Positions 1 to 8,533 of a stretch of DNA of 54,963 nt are shown here, in pieces. The position numbers and the translations under genes were made by a program. The notes beneath the pieces were generated by a model. That model was given only the letters and a program-made list of their open reading frames with translations, made no database searches and was not told the origin of the DNA. Origin of the DNA: Pseudoalteromonas lipolytica (GTDB lineage: Bacteria; Pseudomonadota; Gammaproteobacteria; Enterobacterales; Alteromonadaceae); NCBI RefSeq assembly GCF_001306915.1, contig NZ_LJTC01000017.1, positions 16,207-71,169 on the forward strand. The letters are read 5' to 3'. Positions within the stretch are counted from its first letter, which is position 1. Each line of letters starts with the position of its first letter.

Positions 1-318
1 GGTTCTTCAGTTTTAACTGGTTCTTCAGCTTTAACTGGCTCTTCAGCTTTAACTGGTTCTTCAGTTTTAACTGGCTCTTCAGCTTTCACTGGTTCTTCAG
101 TTTTAACTGGCTCTTCAGCTTTAACTGGTTCTTCAGCTTTAACTGGTTCTTCAGCTTTAACTGGTTCTTCAGCTTTAACTGGTTCTTCAGTTTTCACTGG
201 TTCTTCAGCTTTAACTGGTTCTTCAGTTTTAACTGGTTCTTCAGTTTTAACTGGCTCTTCAGCTTTCACTGGTTCTTCAGTTTTAACAGGCTCTTCAGCT
301 TTTACAGGTTCTTCAGTT
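1..318 (-). repeat. 18-bp tandem repeat encoding EEPVK(T/A) in the RNase E tail
   Basis: Seventeen complete 18-bp units (1-306) and a partial one (307-318) lie head to tail, and the array continues past the left edge. On the coding strand each unit reads as the hexapeptide E-E-P-V-K-T or E-E-P-V-K-A. Units differ mainly at three sites (gtt/gct, ggt/ggc, aac/cac), so the array is fresh at DNA level. There are no spacers between units. It is a coding minisatellite, not CRISPR. Confidence 0.97.
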
Positions 319-2828
319 TCAGCCTGAGCCTGTTTTGCCTTTAGCTCAGCTTCATATTCAGCAGCAGCTTGATCTGCTACAGGAATAAATGCTGGCGCAT
401 CAGCTTTGTCATCACTCGACTTTTCATCATGCTCAGGGCGACGGCGACGTTGACCAGCAGCACGTAAGTGGCGAGGTGAACGACGAGATCGTGTACGAGG
501 TTGAGCTTGTTCTTCATCAGTTGATGTTTCAACTACCGATTCAGTTTGCTCTGCTTGTTTAGGCTCAGCGTCAGCTTTTACTGGTTCTGTAGATACTTGC
601 TTTTCAGCAACTGGCTGTTCTGCTTGTTCAGTTTCAACTGCTACTTTTTCTTTTGCAGGCTTAGCTGGTTTTTCAGCTTTAGGTGCTTGCTCAGTTGTTT
701 CAGTCGTTTGTACTGCTTTTGCTTCATCTGCGCTTTCATCTGTTACGCGAACTTTTTTGCGTAAGTTGCGACGTTGACGACGAACCTTAGGTTTAGTTTC
801 CTTTGGCTGCTCAGATTTCGTCTCTGGTGCAGTGTCTTTATTCGTTTGTTCTACATCATCATTACGTTTTTCATTACGTTTTCTGTTGTTAGAATTACGA
901 CGACGTTTGTTGCGATTCTCGTTACCTTCTTTTTGCTCAGGCTTATTTGAAGTATTTGTGTTTTCTTCTTTAGCTTGTGCATCGTCAGGGCGTTTATTAC
1001 GAGAGTTGCGACGGCGTTGGTTGTTGCTACGACGACGGTTGTCGTTGTTGCGACGATTATTGCTACGTCTTTGTGCTGCTTTTTTCTCTTCTTGCTCTTT
1101 TTCAGCTTCTTCTTCGGCATTGCTGAATAACGACTTGAAGAACTTACCAATTGCAGCAAATAATCCACCTTCTGACTTTTTAGCCGAAGGAGTCGTTTGC
1201 TCAGCTTTTGGTGCAGCTTGAGGTGCAGGTGTAGTAGGCATAACAACACCTTTAAGAACCGGCTCTTCACGAACTGGTGCTGAAGGCGCTTTAGCCATTT
1301 CAAATGCTTCTGGCTCAGGAGCAACAACTTGCTCGTAGCTTACTGTTTCGATTGTTTCGTCTTTACGTAAGCGAACTACTTCGTAATGTGGCGTTTCCAT
1401 GTGTTGATTAGGAATGATCACAACATCAACGTTATGGCGTTTTTCGATGCGTTGCACGCTACGACGTTTTTCGTTTAATAGGTAAGCGGCAACAGCCACA
1501 GGCACTTGTGCATTTACTTGTGATGTATTGTCTTTAATTGCTTCTTCTTCGATTAAACGAAGGATAGACAGTGCAATTGATTCGTTAGAACGAATCGTAC
1601 CTTGACCATTACAACGAGGACATGGACCTTGGCTTGCTTCACCTAATGAAGGGCGTAAGCGCTGACGCGACATTTCAAGCAGACCAAAGCGTGAGATCTT
1701 ACCAATCTGAACACGGGCACGGTCAGGACGAGCAGCGTCTTTTAAACGATTCTCTACTTCGCGTTGGTGGCGTGGTGGAGTCATATCGATGAAGTCGATA
1801 ACAATAAGACCACCTAAGTCACGTAAACGTAATTGACGGGCAATCTCGTCTGCTGCTTCTAAGTTAGTATTAAGTGCTGTTTCTTCGATATCACCGCCTT
1901 TAGTGGCTTTAGATGAGTTGATATCGATAGACGTAAGTGCTTCAGTTGGGTCAATTACAATTGAACCACCTGATGGTAAGCGAACTTCACGTTGGAAAGC
2001 AGATTCAATTTGGCTTTCAATTTGGTAGTGAGTGAATAGTGGTACATCGCCCTGATAAAGCTTAACGCGGCTCATGAAATCTGGACGGAAACGCTCAATA
2101 TGCGCTTTCGCTTCTTCAAATACACGTGCTTTATCAATTAAAATTTCACCAATATCACGACGTAAATAGTCACGGATTGCGCGGAAAATTACGTTACTTT
2201 CTTGGTGAATTAAGAACGGAGCAGGGCCGCTATCAGCAGCTTGCTGAATCGCTTGCCAATGCACTAATAGTGCTTTTAAGTCGTACTCTAGTTCTTCAAA
2301 TGATTTACCAACACCTGCAGTACGAACAATTAAGCCCATGCCTTTAGGTAGTTCTAAACGGCTTAGTGCTTCTTTAAGTTCAGTACGCTCATCACCTTCG
2401 ATACGGCGAGAAATACCACCGGCACGAGGGTTGTTAGGCATAAGTACTAAATAGCTACCTGCAACGCTGATAAAAGTCGTTAACGCAGCGCCTTTTTGGC
2501 CACGCTCTTCTTTATCAACTTGCACAATGACTTCTTGGCCTTCTTTGATCACGTCACGGATATTTGGACGACCTTGGAATGTATAGCCTTGTGGGAAGTA
2601 GGTGCGGGCTATTTCTTTAAGAGGAAGGAAACCGTGTCTTTCAGCGCCATAATCAACAAAGGCAGCTTCTAGTGACGGTTCGATACGGGTAATTTTACCC
2701 TTGTAAATATTTGCTTTTTTTTGTTCGTGACCTGGGCTCTCTATGTCTAAATCATACAGGCGCTGGCCATCAACCAGTGCAACGCGCATTTCTTCTTGCT
2801 GCGTCGCATTGATTAGCATACGTTTCAT
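1..2828 (-). CDS. rne: Ribonuclease E, C-terminus cut by window edge
   Basis: Endoribonuclease that starts mRNA decay and processes rRNA and tRNA, and scaffolds the degradosome at the inner membrane. The ATG at 2828 gives MKRMLINATQQEEMRVAL, the family's standard start. The S1 domain follows, then the catalytic region with GGLIVIDFIDM (metal-binding Asp) and the Zn-link CPRCNGQG near 1600-1620. After the catalytic half come a short amphipathic helix (GLFAAIGKFFKSLF, about 1120-1165) that fits the membrane anchor, Arg-rich stretches near 980-1080, and a second Arg-rich block RRSPRHLRAAGQRRRRR (about 435-490) resembling the E. coli RNA-binding AR2 motif. The tail is an acidic/basic hexapeptide repeat reaching the window edge, so the stop codon is not seen. 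The frame is open over all 2.8 kb. Confidence 0.97.
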   Translation of the reverse strand, partial: MKRMLINATQQEEMRVALVDGQRLYDLDIESPGHEQKKANIYKGKITRIEPSLEAAFVDYGAERHGFLPLKEIARTYFPQGYTFQGRPNIRDVIKEGQEVIVQVDKEERGQKGAALTTFISVAGSYLVLMPNNPRAGGISRRIEGDERTELKEALSRLELPKGMGLIVRTAGVGKSFEELEYDLKALLVHWQAIQQAADSGPAPFLIHQESNVIFRAIRDYLRRDIGEILIDKARVFEEAKAHIERFRPDFMSRVKLYQGDVPLFTHYQIESQIESAFQREVRLPSGGSIVIDPTEALTSIDINSSKATKGGDIEETALNTNLEAADEIARQLRLRDLGGLIVIDFIDMTPPRHQREVENRLKDAARPDRARVQIGKISRFGLLEMSRQRLRPSLGEASQGPCPRCNGQGTIRSNESIALSILRLIEEEAIKDNTSQVNAQVPVAVAAYLLNEKRRSVQRIEKRHNVDVVIIPNQHMETPHYEVVRLRKDETIETVSYEQVVAPEPEAFEMAKAPSAPVREEPVLKGVVMPTTPAPQAAPKAEQTTPSAKKSEGGLFAAIGKFFKSLFSNAEEEAEKEQEEKKAAQRRSNNRRNNDNRRRSNNQRRRNSRNKRPDDAQAKEENTNTSNKPEQKEGNENRNKRRRNSNNRKRNEKRNDDVEQTNKDTAPETKSEQPKETKPKVRRQRRNLRKKVRVTDESADEAKAVQTTETTEQAPKAEKPAKPAKEKVAVETEQAEQPVAEKQVSTEPVKADAEPKQAEQTESVVETSTDEEQAQPRTRSRRSPRHLRAAGQRRRRPEHDEKSSDDKADAPAFIPVADQAAAEYEAELKAKQAQAETEEPVKAEEPVKTEEPVKAEEPVKTEEPVKTEEPVKAEEPVKTEEPVKAEEPVKAEEPVKAEEPVKAEEPVKTEEPVKAEEPVKTEEPVKAEEPVKAEEPVKTEE

Positions 2829-3446
2829 ATTGTTACTCTACTAATTCTGTCGCTGACATGACGATATAAACACGTCTGTTCAGTGGTTTCTGACGGTTGT
2901 TTTTGTGCAGTCTCACGACTGGGTAAAGTCAAAACCTGAAGTTGTTTGCTTACATTGAGCATCACTAAGTGTGGCTGACAATAACATGTTGTCACGTTAT
3001 TAAATTCTTATAGGTGTCAAAACTGCCGCCAATTCTGCGGTTTTAATTTACGAGTTTTGTCCCGAAGTCGACCATGTTCAAATTTTTATTCAATGTCTTG
3101 CTACAACAGCTGCTTCTGAATGACGTTGCTACGTCGTCACTATCAGTCAATTTATCTTGTTCAATTGCTTTTTATGTTCATTAATCAACATTCGTGCTCA
3201 AATTATTCAGGCAATATATTACGCGCATCGCCGATAATTGAACGCTCGTGTTGGCTGGGTAATTATAAAAGCTTTGGAAAACTTAGCGCGGATCTGTATG
3301 ATCGGCAACCCAGAATATGCTTCACGAATGTATTAATGTGATAAAAGCACCGTTGTTACTCGCAAACTTATGTTCGCGACGGTGATTATCCCACTATTAC
3401 AGTCGCGTTAGCAACTAAATTATTTACTTAAATCAGTGATTAGGCA
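2829..3446. promoter_or_regulatory. Long divergent rne-rluC spacer with rne 5' leader
   Basis: These 618 bp separate the divergent rne and rluC genes. In E. coli the same spacer holds the long rne leader through which RNase E represses its own mRNA. A minus-strand TATAAT lies at 3267-3262, with only a poor -35; if used it would give a leader of roughly 430 nt. Small inverted repeats occur in the presumed leader, for example GACGT-TGCT-ACGTC at 3122-3135 and an imperfect CCGC/GCGG hairpin near 3027-3040. I see no convincing gene here: a 73-codon frame at 3120-3341 lacks a ribosome site and any recognisable protein. Leader function is inferred from synteny. Confidence 0.5.
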
Positions 3447-4415
3447 ATGTCAGAAAAAACCGGCTTACAAGTTTCGTTTGTTACCATAGGTGAAGACCAT
3501 CTAGGTCAACGTATTGATAACTTTCTTATTACTCACCTAAAAGGTGTGCCTAAAAGTGCAGTTTATAAAATCCTTCGTAAAGGCGAAGTGCGAGTAAATA
3601 AAAAACGCATAAAACCTGTCTACAAACTACAACTAAACGATGTGATTCGTATTCCACCTATCAAAGTGGCCGAAAAAGAAGAGTTTGTGCCAAAGAAACT
3701 CGATAAAGTAAAACAACTTGAAGACGCCATTTTGTTTGAAGACAAGTATTTAATGGTGATCAACAAGCCTTCGGGTATGGCTGTGCATGGTGGCAGTGGC
3801 CTAAGTTATGGCTTAATCGAAGCACTTCGCGTACTTCGTCCTGAAGAGCGTAGTTTAGAGCTTGTACACAGACTAGACCGTGACACATCAGGTTGCTTGC
3901 TTATTTCTAAACGTCGTTCAGTGTTAACTGATTTACATAAACAGTTACGTGAAAAAACCATGGAGAAAAACTATTGGGCATTAGTTGATGGTCAATGGGA
4001 TTCTAAAACGAAAAACGTTACCGAAGGACTTCGTAAAAACACCTTAAAGTCTGGTGAGCGTGTGGTGCGTGTTGATAATACTGAAGGTAAACCATCGCAC
4101 ACGCGTTTTCGTGTGCTTGAGCGATATGCTGAGTGCTCATTAGTACAAGCGTCGCCGGTAACGGGGCGTACTCACCAAATTCGTGTGCATACGCAATGTA
4201 AAGGTCATCCAATTGCTTGTGATGATAAATATGGCGTTGCAGAGTTCGATCAATACGTGAATAAACTGACTGGTTTAAATCGTTTGTTTTTACATGCCCA
4301 CGATTTACGTTTTATGCACCCTAAAAATGAAACAACCATGCATGTTGAAGCGCCACTCGATAATGCACTTCAAAATTGTATCAAAAAGCTACGTGCAGAT
4401 AATGAACAAGTTTAA
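3447..4415 (+). CDS. rluC: 23S rRNA pseudouridine(955/2504/2580) synthase RluC
   Basis: Converts three uridines of 23S rRNA to pseudouridine. The 322-aa protein has an N-terminal S4 RNA-binding domain (about 18-75, with DNFLITHLKGVPKSAVYK) and a RluA-type catalytic domain with the motif HRLDRDTSG at 141-149, where D144 is the expected nucleophile. TGRTHQIRVH further on is also typical. It is divergent from rne as in E. coli, which separates RluC from the paralogue RluD. Its last codons overlap the start of the next gene by 14 bp, so the two are probably co-transcribed. Confidence 0.96.
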   Translation: MSEKTGLQVSFVTIGEDHLGQRIDNFLITHLKGVPKSAVYKILRKGEVRVNKKRIKPVYKLQLNDVIRIPPIKVAEKEEFVPKKLDKVKQLEDAILFEDKYLMVINKPSGMAVHGGSGLSYGLIEALRVLRPEERSLELVHRLDRDTSGCLLISKRRSVLTDLHKQLREKTMEKNYWALVDGQWDSKTKNVTEGLRKNTLKSGERVVRVDNTEGKPSHTRFRVLERYAECSLVQASPVTGRTHQIRVHTQCKGHPIACDDKYGVAEFDQYVNKLTGLNRLFLHAHDLRFMHPKNETTMHVEAPLDNALQNCIKKLRADNEQV

Positions 4416-5094
4416 GCTGGTTATTTTTGATTGGGATGGCACAGTGATGGACTCTGTGCCAAAAATTGTTACCTGCCTGCGAAATACTGCGCGAGACTTA
4501 GGTATTCCTGTTCCAACAGAGCAACAAGCAAAAGACGTTATTGGTTTATCGCTGGCAAAAGCCACTGAAGTTCTTTTTCCGGCGCATTTACATTTAAGCG
4601 ACGAACTCGTTGCAGGTTACAAAGCACAGTACCGTGAGTTAGATGTTACACCTGCACCTTTATTTAAAGATGTAGAATCCGTTTTAAAGCAGTTAAGTGA
4701 TGCAGGCATGCAATTGGCAGTGGCTACCGGTAAAGGACGTGAAGGCATTGATAGGCTTCTTAATGAGTCAGGCCTTGTGAAGTATTTTGTGAATGTAAAA
4801 TGCTCTGACGATGCTGAGTCGAAGCCATCTCCAGATATGCTTGAGCAAATTTTACTTGAGCAGGGCATCGCAAAAGGTGATGCTGTGATGATTGGCGATA
4901 GCCAATTGGATATGGCAATGGCTAATGCCGCAGGTATTACTTGTATTGGAGTGAGTTTTGGTGCCCATAGCCCGGCGCAGTTGCAACAACATACGCCGTT
5001 ATGTGTTGTTGATTCATACCAACAACTTTTGCAGGTTTTAACTACGCCCCTTGCAGAGTTAACACGTCAACACCAAACTCAGCCAGCACTTTAG
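4402..5094 (+). CDS. HAD-IA family phosphatase (phosphoglycolate phosphatase-like)
   Basis: A haloacid-dehalogenase-type hydrolase, most likely a small-molecule phosphatase; the substrate is unknown. The ATG at 4402 places DWDGT (nucleophile D10 and D12) at the very N-terminus as usual for the fold. A frame open from 4294 would add 36 residues lying inside rluC and is rejected. Other motifs are ATGKGREG (motif II/phosphate binding), SKPSPDML (Lys region) and IGDSQLDMAMA (acidic motif). It overlaps rluC by 14 bp, and its 3' end overlaps the convergent maf gene by 53 bp. Related genera carry a HAD gene at this place. Confidence 0.88.
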   Translation: MNKFKLVIFDWDGTVMDSVPKIVTCLRNTARDLGIPVPTEQQAKDVIGLSLAKATEVLFPAHLHLSDELVAGYKAQYRELDVTPAPLFKDVESVLKQLSDAGMQLAVATGKGREGIDRLLNESGLVKYFVNVKCSDDAESKPSPDMLEQILLEQGIAKGDAVMIGDSQLDMAMANAAGITCIGVSFGAHSPAQLQQHTPLCVVDSYQQLLQVLTTPLAELTRQHQTQPAL

Positions 5095-5638
5095 TTAGTG
5101 TGATCAGTGGCAGGCCTATCAATGTATTAGGGTCATCGCCACTGAGCTTTTCAAATAAACATATCCCGAGTCCTTCACTTTTAAAGCTGCCTGCACAATT
5201 GTAGGGCTCCTCGGCATCACAATAAGCATTGATCTGCTCAAGTGTGAGTGCTTTAAATGTCACATCAAATGGCACCACGGTGGTAATTGCTTTATCGCTT
5301 TGTATATCAAATACACTTAAACCCGTTAAAAAGGTCACTGTATGGCCACTGAAAGATGATAGCTGCTTAATGGCATTCTCTTTAGTATGAGGTTTACCTA
5401 AAATTGTATCGTTGAATACCGCAACTTGATCAGAGCCAATTACCAAACCTTCACTATAATGTTGTTTGGCAACACGGGCTTTTTGTTCGCTTAAACGAGC
5501 AACTAATTGCTCTGGCGTTTCAGCTGCGATAGGGGACTCATCAATATCTGGAGAAAAACTTTGAAAAGGTAAGTTAAACTTCGTTAATAATTGCTGTCTA
5601 AATGGTGAGCTTGACGCTAATATAAGTGTTGGTTTCAT
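5042..5638 (-). CDS. yceF: Maf-family nucleotide pyrophosphatase YceF type
   Basis: Maf proteins hydrolyse modified nucleoside triphosphates; the YceF branch acts on 7-methyl-GTP. The start at 5638 gives MKPTLILASSSPFRQQLL, the conserved N-terminus; the frame is open further upstream (to 5671), but that extension has no family support. SDQVAVF and GKPHTKENA are family motifs. At 198 aa it has the usual length. It stands next to yceD-rpmF-plsX as in E. coli, which supports the YceF assignment, but here it is on the opposite strand. Its last 53 bp overlap the convergent HAD gene. Confidence 0.92.
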   Translation of the reverse strand: MKPTLILASSSPFRQQLLTKFNLPFQSFSPDIDESPIAAETPEQLVARLSEQKARVAKQHYSEGLVIGSDQVAVFNDTILGKPHTKENAIKQLSSFSGHTVTFLTGLSVFDIQSDKAITTVVPFDVTFKALTLEQINAYCDAEEPYNCAGSFKSEGLGICLFEKLSGDDPNTLIGLPLITLTKVLAEFGVDVLTLQGA

Positions 5639-5741
5639 AATAAATTCTGGATGAAAATTGTATTTTGCCAAGGATAAGCCACAATGAATCCGAAAACAAA
5701 GCAGAAGATCGTTAAAAACCTATCAAAATTGGTTTTTTACT

Positions 5742-5770
5742 TTGACTAACTTACTAACTATCTATATGAT
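5742..5770 (+). promoter_or_regulatory. Strong sigma-70 promoter directly before yceD
   Basis: TTGACT at 5742-5747 and TATGAT at 5765-5770 are spaced by exactly 17 bp. The yceD ATG begins only 9 bp after the -10 element, so a normally placed start site (about 5777) would leave a leader of only a few nucleotides. The boxes are read directly; promoter activity is inferred. Confidence 0.75.
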
Positions 5771-5779
5771 GCAGCCCCT

Positions 5780-6304
5780 ATGCAAAAGGTGAAAATTCCC
5801 ATCACTCTTCATCCCAGCAAAGCAGCTCAACATCGTTTAACGTATGACGGTATTGTCCCGCTTGAAAAACTTTCTCGTTTAGAGCAAGTTGTGCAGGAGG
5901 AAGCAGGTGAAATAGCGGTAAAGATTCATTGCAAAATTGACGAGCAAGGTTTAGTGGTAATAAGTGGTAACTTATCAACACATGTAACTGTAACTTGCCA
6001 ACGCTGTAATGGAGAATTAGGGTTGGATTTGGAACAAGACTTTGTGTATTCGCCAATTGGTTTGGATGCAGAGTCAGATCATCTACCTGAAGGTTACGAT
6101 GAAGTAGAGCTGGACGAAAACGGTGAAATCAACGTATTTGAGTTAATCGAAGACGAACTGATTTTAGCTATTCCAATAGTGCCTACTCACAACGAAGCTT
6201 CATGCAGTTATTCATCAGAGCCTACTAGCTTTGGTAAATTAGCAGCAAAAGATGACAAACCAAATCCATTTGATATTTTGAAACAACTTAAGAAAGATTC
6301 TTAG
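5780..6304 (+). CDS. yceD: YceD (DUF177), 23S rRNA accumulation protein
   Basis: YceD is a conserved protein needed for normal 23S rRNA levels and is almost always encoded before rpmF. The 174-aa sequence starts MQKVKIPITLHPSKAAQ, matching the E. coli start, and holds the family's CQRC pair near residue 74 and the C-terminal KPNPFDILKQLKK. There is no Shine-Dalgarno sequence; the upstream promoter sits so close that the mRNA may be nearly leaderless. The stop is 10 bp before the rpmF ATG, so the two form an operon. Confidence 0.94.
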   Translation: MQKVKIPITLHPSKAAQHRLTYDGIVPLEKLSRLEQVVQEEAGEIAVKIHCKIDEQGLVVISGNLSTHVTVTCQRCNGELGLDLEQDFVYSPIGLDAESDHLPEGYDEVELDENGEINVFELIEDELILAIPIVPTHNEASCSYSSEPTSFGKLAAKDDKPNPFDILKQLKKDS

Positions 6305-6314
6305 GAGAAGACTA

Positions 6315-6485
6315 ATGGCTGTACAAAAAAGCAAAAAGTCTCGTGCAAGACGCGGCATGCGCCGTTCACACGATGCGATCAGTGGTCCAACTTTAACTGT
6401 AGATCAAGTTTCTGGTGAGACTCACCGTCGTCACCACGTAACTGCTGACGGTTACTACAAAGGCGTTAAAGTAATTTCTAACTAA
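6315..6485 (+). CDS. rpmF: 50S ribosomal protein L32
   Basis: The ATG at 6315 with the Shine-Dalgarno TTAGGAGAAG opens a 56-aa basic protein starting MAVQKSKKSRARRGMRRSHD and ending KGVKVISN. This is L32 of the large ribosomal subunit. It lacks the Cys pairs of zinc-binding L32 forms. It lies in the conserved yceD-rpmF-plsX order, 11 bp before plsX. Confidence 0.97.
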   Translation: MAVQKSKKSRARRGMRRSHDAISGPTLTVDQVSGETHRRHHVTADGYYKGVKVISN

Positions 6486-6496
6486 GAGATTGCTAT

Positions 6497-7525
6497 ATGC
6501 TGACCAATCTAACCATAGCGTTAGATATGATGGGGGGCGATTACGGCCCCCGTTCATCTATCCCCGCTGCCGTGCAAGCGGTAAATGCTAATACCAACTT
6601 AAGACTCATCTTATGTGGTAATCAGCAAGTTATTCTAAAAGAACTCGAAGCACTCGATTCTGTTTCACACCCTCGTTTAATTATTCGCCATTGTAGCGAA
6701 GTCGTCACAAATGCGTGTGAACCTGCTTCAGCGGTTCGTTCTAAAAAAGATTCATCAATGCGAGTTGCCCTCGATTTAGTTAAATCGGGTGAAGCGCAAG
6801 CGTGTGTAAGCTCTGGTAATACAGGCGCGTTATTTTTTATGGCGCATTATGTATTAAAGATGCTTCCAGGCGTAAAACGTCCTGCATTAATCTCTGCTGT
6901 TCCAACTGAACGTAAAAACCCTGTTTATTTACTTGATTTAGGCGCTAATGTGCATTGTGACGCACAAACCCTTTATCAATTTGGCATTATGGGTTCTGTG
7001 GTAGCAGGGCAGGCACTTGGGTGTGATAACCCAAGAGTTAGTTTATTGAATATTGGCTCTGAAGACATCAAAGGGCATGAAGGAATAAAACAAGCTGCAC
7101 AGTTAATGCAGCAGTGTGAATATCTCAACTACACAGGTTACAGTGAAGGTAGTGATATTTTCAGCGGAAAAGCCGATGTTATTGTGTGCGAAGGATTTGT
7201 AGGTAATGTGGCATTAAAAACCTGTGAAGGTATTGCCAAACTGATCATGCATAAACTCACCAAAGCCTTACACAAACATTTCTTATACAAAAGTTTAGCG
7301 TTTTTATTGCGTCCAGTGATAAAAAAACTCTACAAGCGGGTGAACCCCGACCAGTATAACGGCGCAAGTCTGGTAGGATTGCGCGGTATTGTTGTTAAAA
7401 GCCATGGCAATGCCTCACCAAAGGCGTTTCATGCTGCTATTGATGAAGCCGCGCGGGAAGTCGAACGCCAACTCCCTGAAAAAATCGCTGCGATTTTTGA
7501 GCAAACACATCCAACAACAAAGTAG
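6497..7525 (+). CDS. plsX: Phosphate acyltransferase PlsX
   Basis: Makes acyl-phosphate from acyl-ACP, the first committed step of phospholipid synthesis by the PlsX/PlsY route; a peripheral membrane enzyme. The 342-aa protein starts MLTNLTIALDMMGGDYGP and contains ACVSSGNTGAL, VYLLDLGANV and NPDQYNGASLVGLRG, all family hallmarks. It follows rpmF by 11 bp. In E. coli and Vibrio fabH comes next; here the next gene is fabD, after a 70-bp gap carrying a hairpin. Confidence 0.97.
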   Translation: MLTNLTIALDMMGGDYGPRSSIPAAVQAVNANTNLRLILCGNQQVILKELEALDSVSHPRLIIRHCSEVVTNACEPASAVRSKKDSSMRVALDLVKSGEAQACVSSGNTGALFFMAHYVLKMLPGVKRPALISAVPTERKNPVYLLDLGANVHCDAQTLYQFGIMGSVVAGQALGCDNPRVSLLNIGSEDIKGHEGIKQAAQLMQQCEYLNYTGYSEGSDIFSGKADVIVCEGFVGNVALKTCEGIAKLIMHKLTKALHKHFLYKSLAFLLRPVIKKLYKRVNPDQYNGASLVGLRGIVVKSHGNASPKAFHAAIDEAAREVERQLPEKIAAIFEQTHPTTK

Positions 7526-7526
7526 T

Positions 7527-7554
7527 GCAGCATATCTAAAACTTGTTATGCTGC
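7527..7554 (+). terminator. Hairpin between plsX and fabD
   Basis: GCAGCATA (7527-7534) pairs perfectly with TATGCTGC (7547-7554) across a 12-nt loop, two bases after the plsX stop. A T-run (atttttttg) begins about 11 nt later rather than at the stem base, so it is at best a weak terminator or an RNA-processing/stability element. It stands where fabH would be expected. Confidence 0.5.
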
Positions 7555-7595
7555 CTGCTACAGAATATTTTTTTGTTTAATTATAAGAGCAAAGT

Positions 7596-8522
7596 ATGGC
7601 ACATAAAATTGCACTCGTATTTCCAGGTCAAGGCTCACAAACTGTGGGCATGTTATCTGAACTATTAGCTGATTCTCAAATTGCTAAAGCAACATTCGCT
7701 GAAGCATCTGAAGCTCTTGGCTATGATCTAGCTGCACTTGTACTAAATGGTCCAGAAGAAGAATTAAATCAAACCCATCGTACACAACCAGCACTTCTTA
7801 CTGCTAGTGTTGCTATTTACCGTCAATGGTTAGACGCAAACCCTGATGCCGATGTTGTTATGGCTGGTCACAGTTTAGGCGAGTATTCAGCATTAGTTTG
7901 TGCTGGCGTTGTAAGCTTAAGCGAAGCCGTTAAACTAGTAGAAAATCGTGGTTTATATATGCAAGAAGCAGTACCTGCGGGTGTTGGTTCTATGGCTGCA
8001 ATCATCGGCTTAGGTGATGACGAAATCAAAGCTGCCTGTGACGCATCAGCAAATGGTGAAGTTGTTTCACCAGTAAACTACAACTCACCAGGTCAGGTTG
8101 TTATCGCTGGCCACAAAGCGGCAGTTGAGCGTGCATCAGAAGCATGTAAAGAAGCAGGTGCTAAACGTGCTTTACCACTTGCAGTAAGCGTACCTTCTCA
8201 CTGTGAACTAATGAAACCAGCTGCTGAGAAATTAGCTGCTGATTTAGCCGCTTTAACATTTAATACACCTAAGTGTGATGTAATCAACAACGTTGATGTA
8301 AAAGCTGAGCAATCAAGTGAAGCAATTAAAGATGCATTAGTACGCCAACTATACAGCCCAGTACGCTGGACTGAAACTGTACAAGCATTAGTTGCGCAAG
8401 GTATCACACAAAGCTATGAGTTTGGCCCAGGTAAAGTATTAACGGGCCTTGCTAAACGAATTGATAAAGCAATGGTATGTGGTGCGGTTAATACGCAAGC
8501 TGCTATTGATGAAGCGAAATAA
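7596..8522 (+). CDS. fabD: Malonyl-CoA:ACP transacylase
   Basis: Transfers malonyl groups from CoA to ACP for fatty-acid elongation in the cytosol. The 308-aa sequence has the N-terminal FPGQGSQ, the nucleophile elbow GHSLGEYSAL (Ser near 93), a later SVPSHCELM with the catalytic His, and GPGKVLTGL near the end. The ribosome site AAGAGCAAAG precedes the ATG. fabG follows 11 bp downstream. Confidence 0.97.
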   Translation: MAHKIALVFPGQGSQTVGMLSELLADSQIAKATFAEASEALGYDLAALVLNGPEEELNQTHRTQPALLTASVAIYRQWLDANPDADVVMAGHSLGEYSALVCAGVVSLSEAVKLVENRGLYMQEAVPAGVGSMAAIIGLGDDEIKAACDASANGEVVSPVNYNSPGQVVIAGHKAAVERASEACKEAGAKRALPLAVSVPSHCELMKPAAEKLAADLAALTFNTPKCDVINNVDVKAEQSSEAIKDALVRQLYSPVRWTETVQALVAQGITQSYEFGPGKVLTGLAKRIDKAMVCGAVNTQAAIDEAK

Positions 8523-8533
8523 GTAGGAATAGA

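Noticed and set aside
1..318. Regular short repeats that might suggest CRISPR
   Set aside because: Units are directly adjacent with no spacers and are an in-frame coding repeat of RNase E.
851..1327. Lys/Val/Leu-rich 158-codon frame on the minus strand (and an Arg/Leu/Ser-rich one on the plus strand)
   Set aside because: Both are other-frame shadows of the Arg/Gln/Lys-rich tail of rne, with biased composition and no ribosome site.
3120..3341. 73-codon plus-strand frame in the rne-rluC spacer
   Set aside because: No Shine-Dalgarno sequence and no family resemblance; it lies in the presumed rne leader on the opposite strand.
4294..4401. Upstream extension of the HAD phosphatase
   Set aside because: It lies wholly inside rluC, and the family begins with the DxD motif close to the N-terminus, matching ATG 4402.
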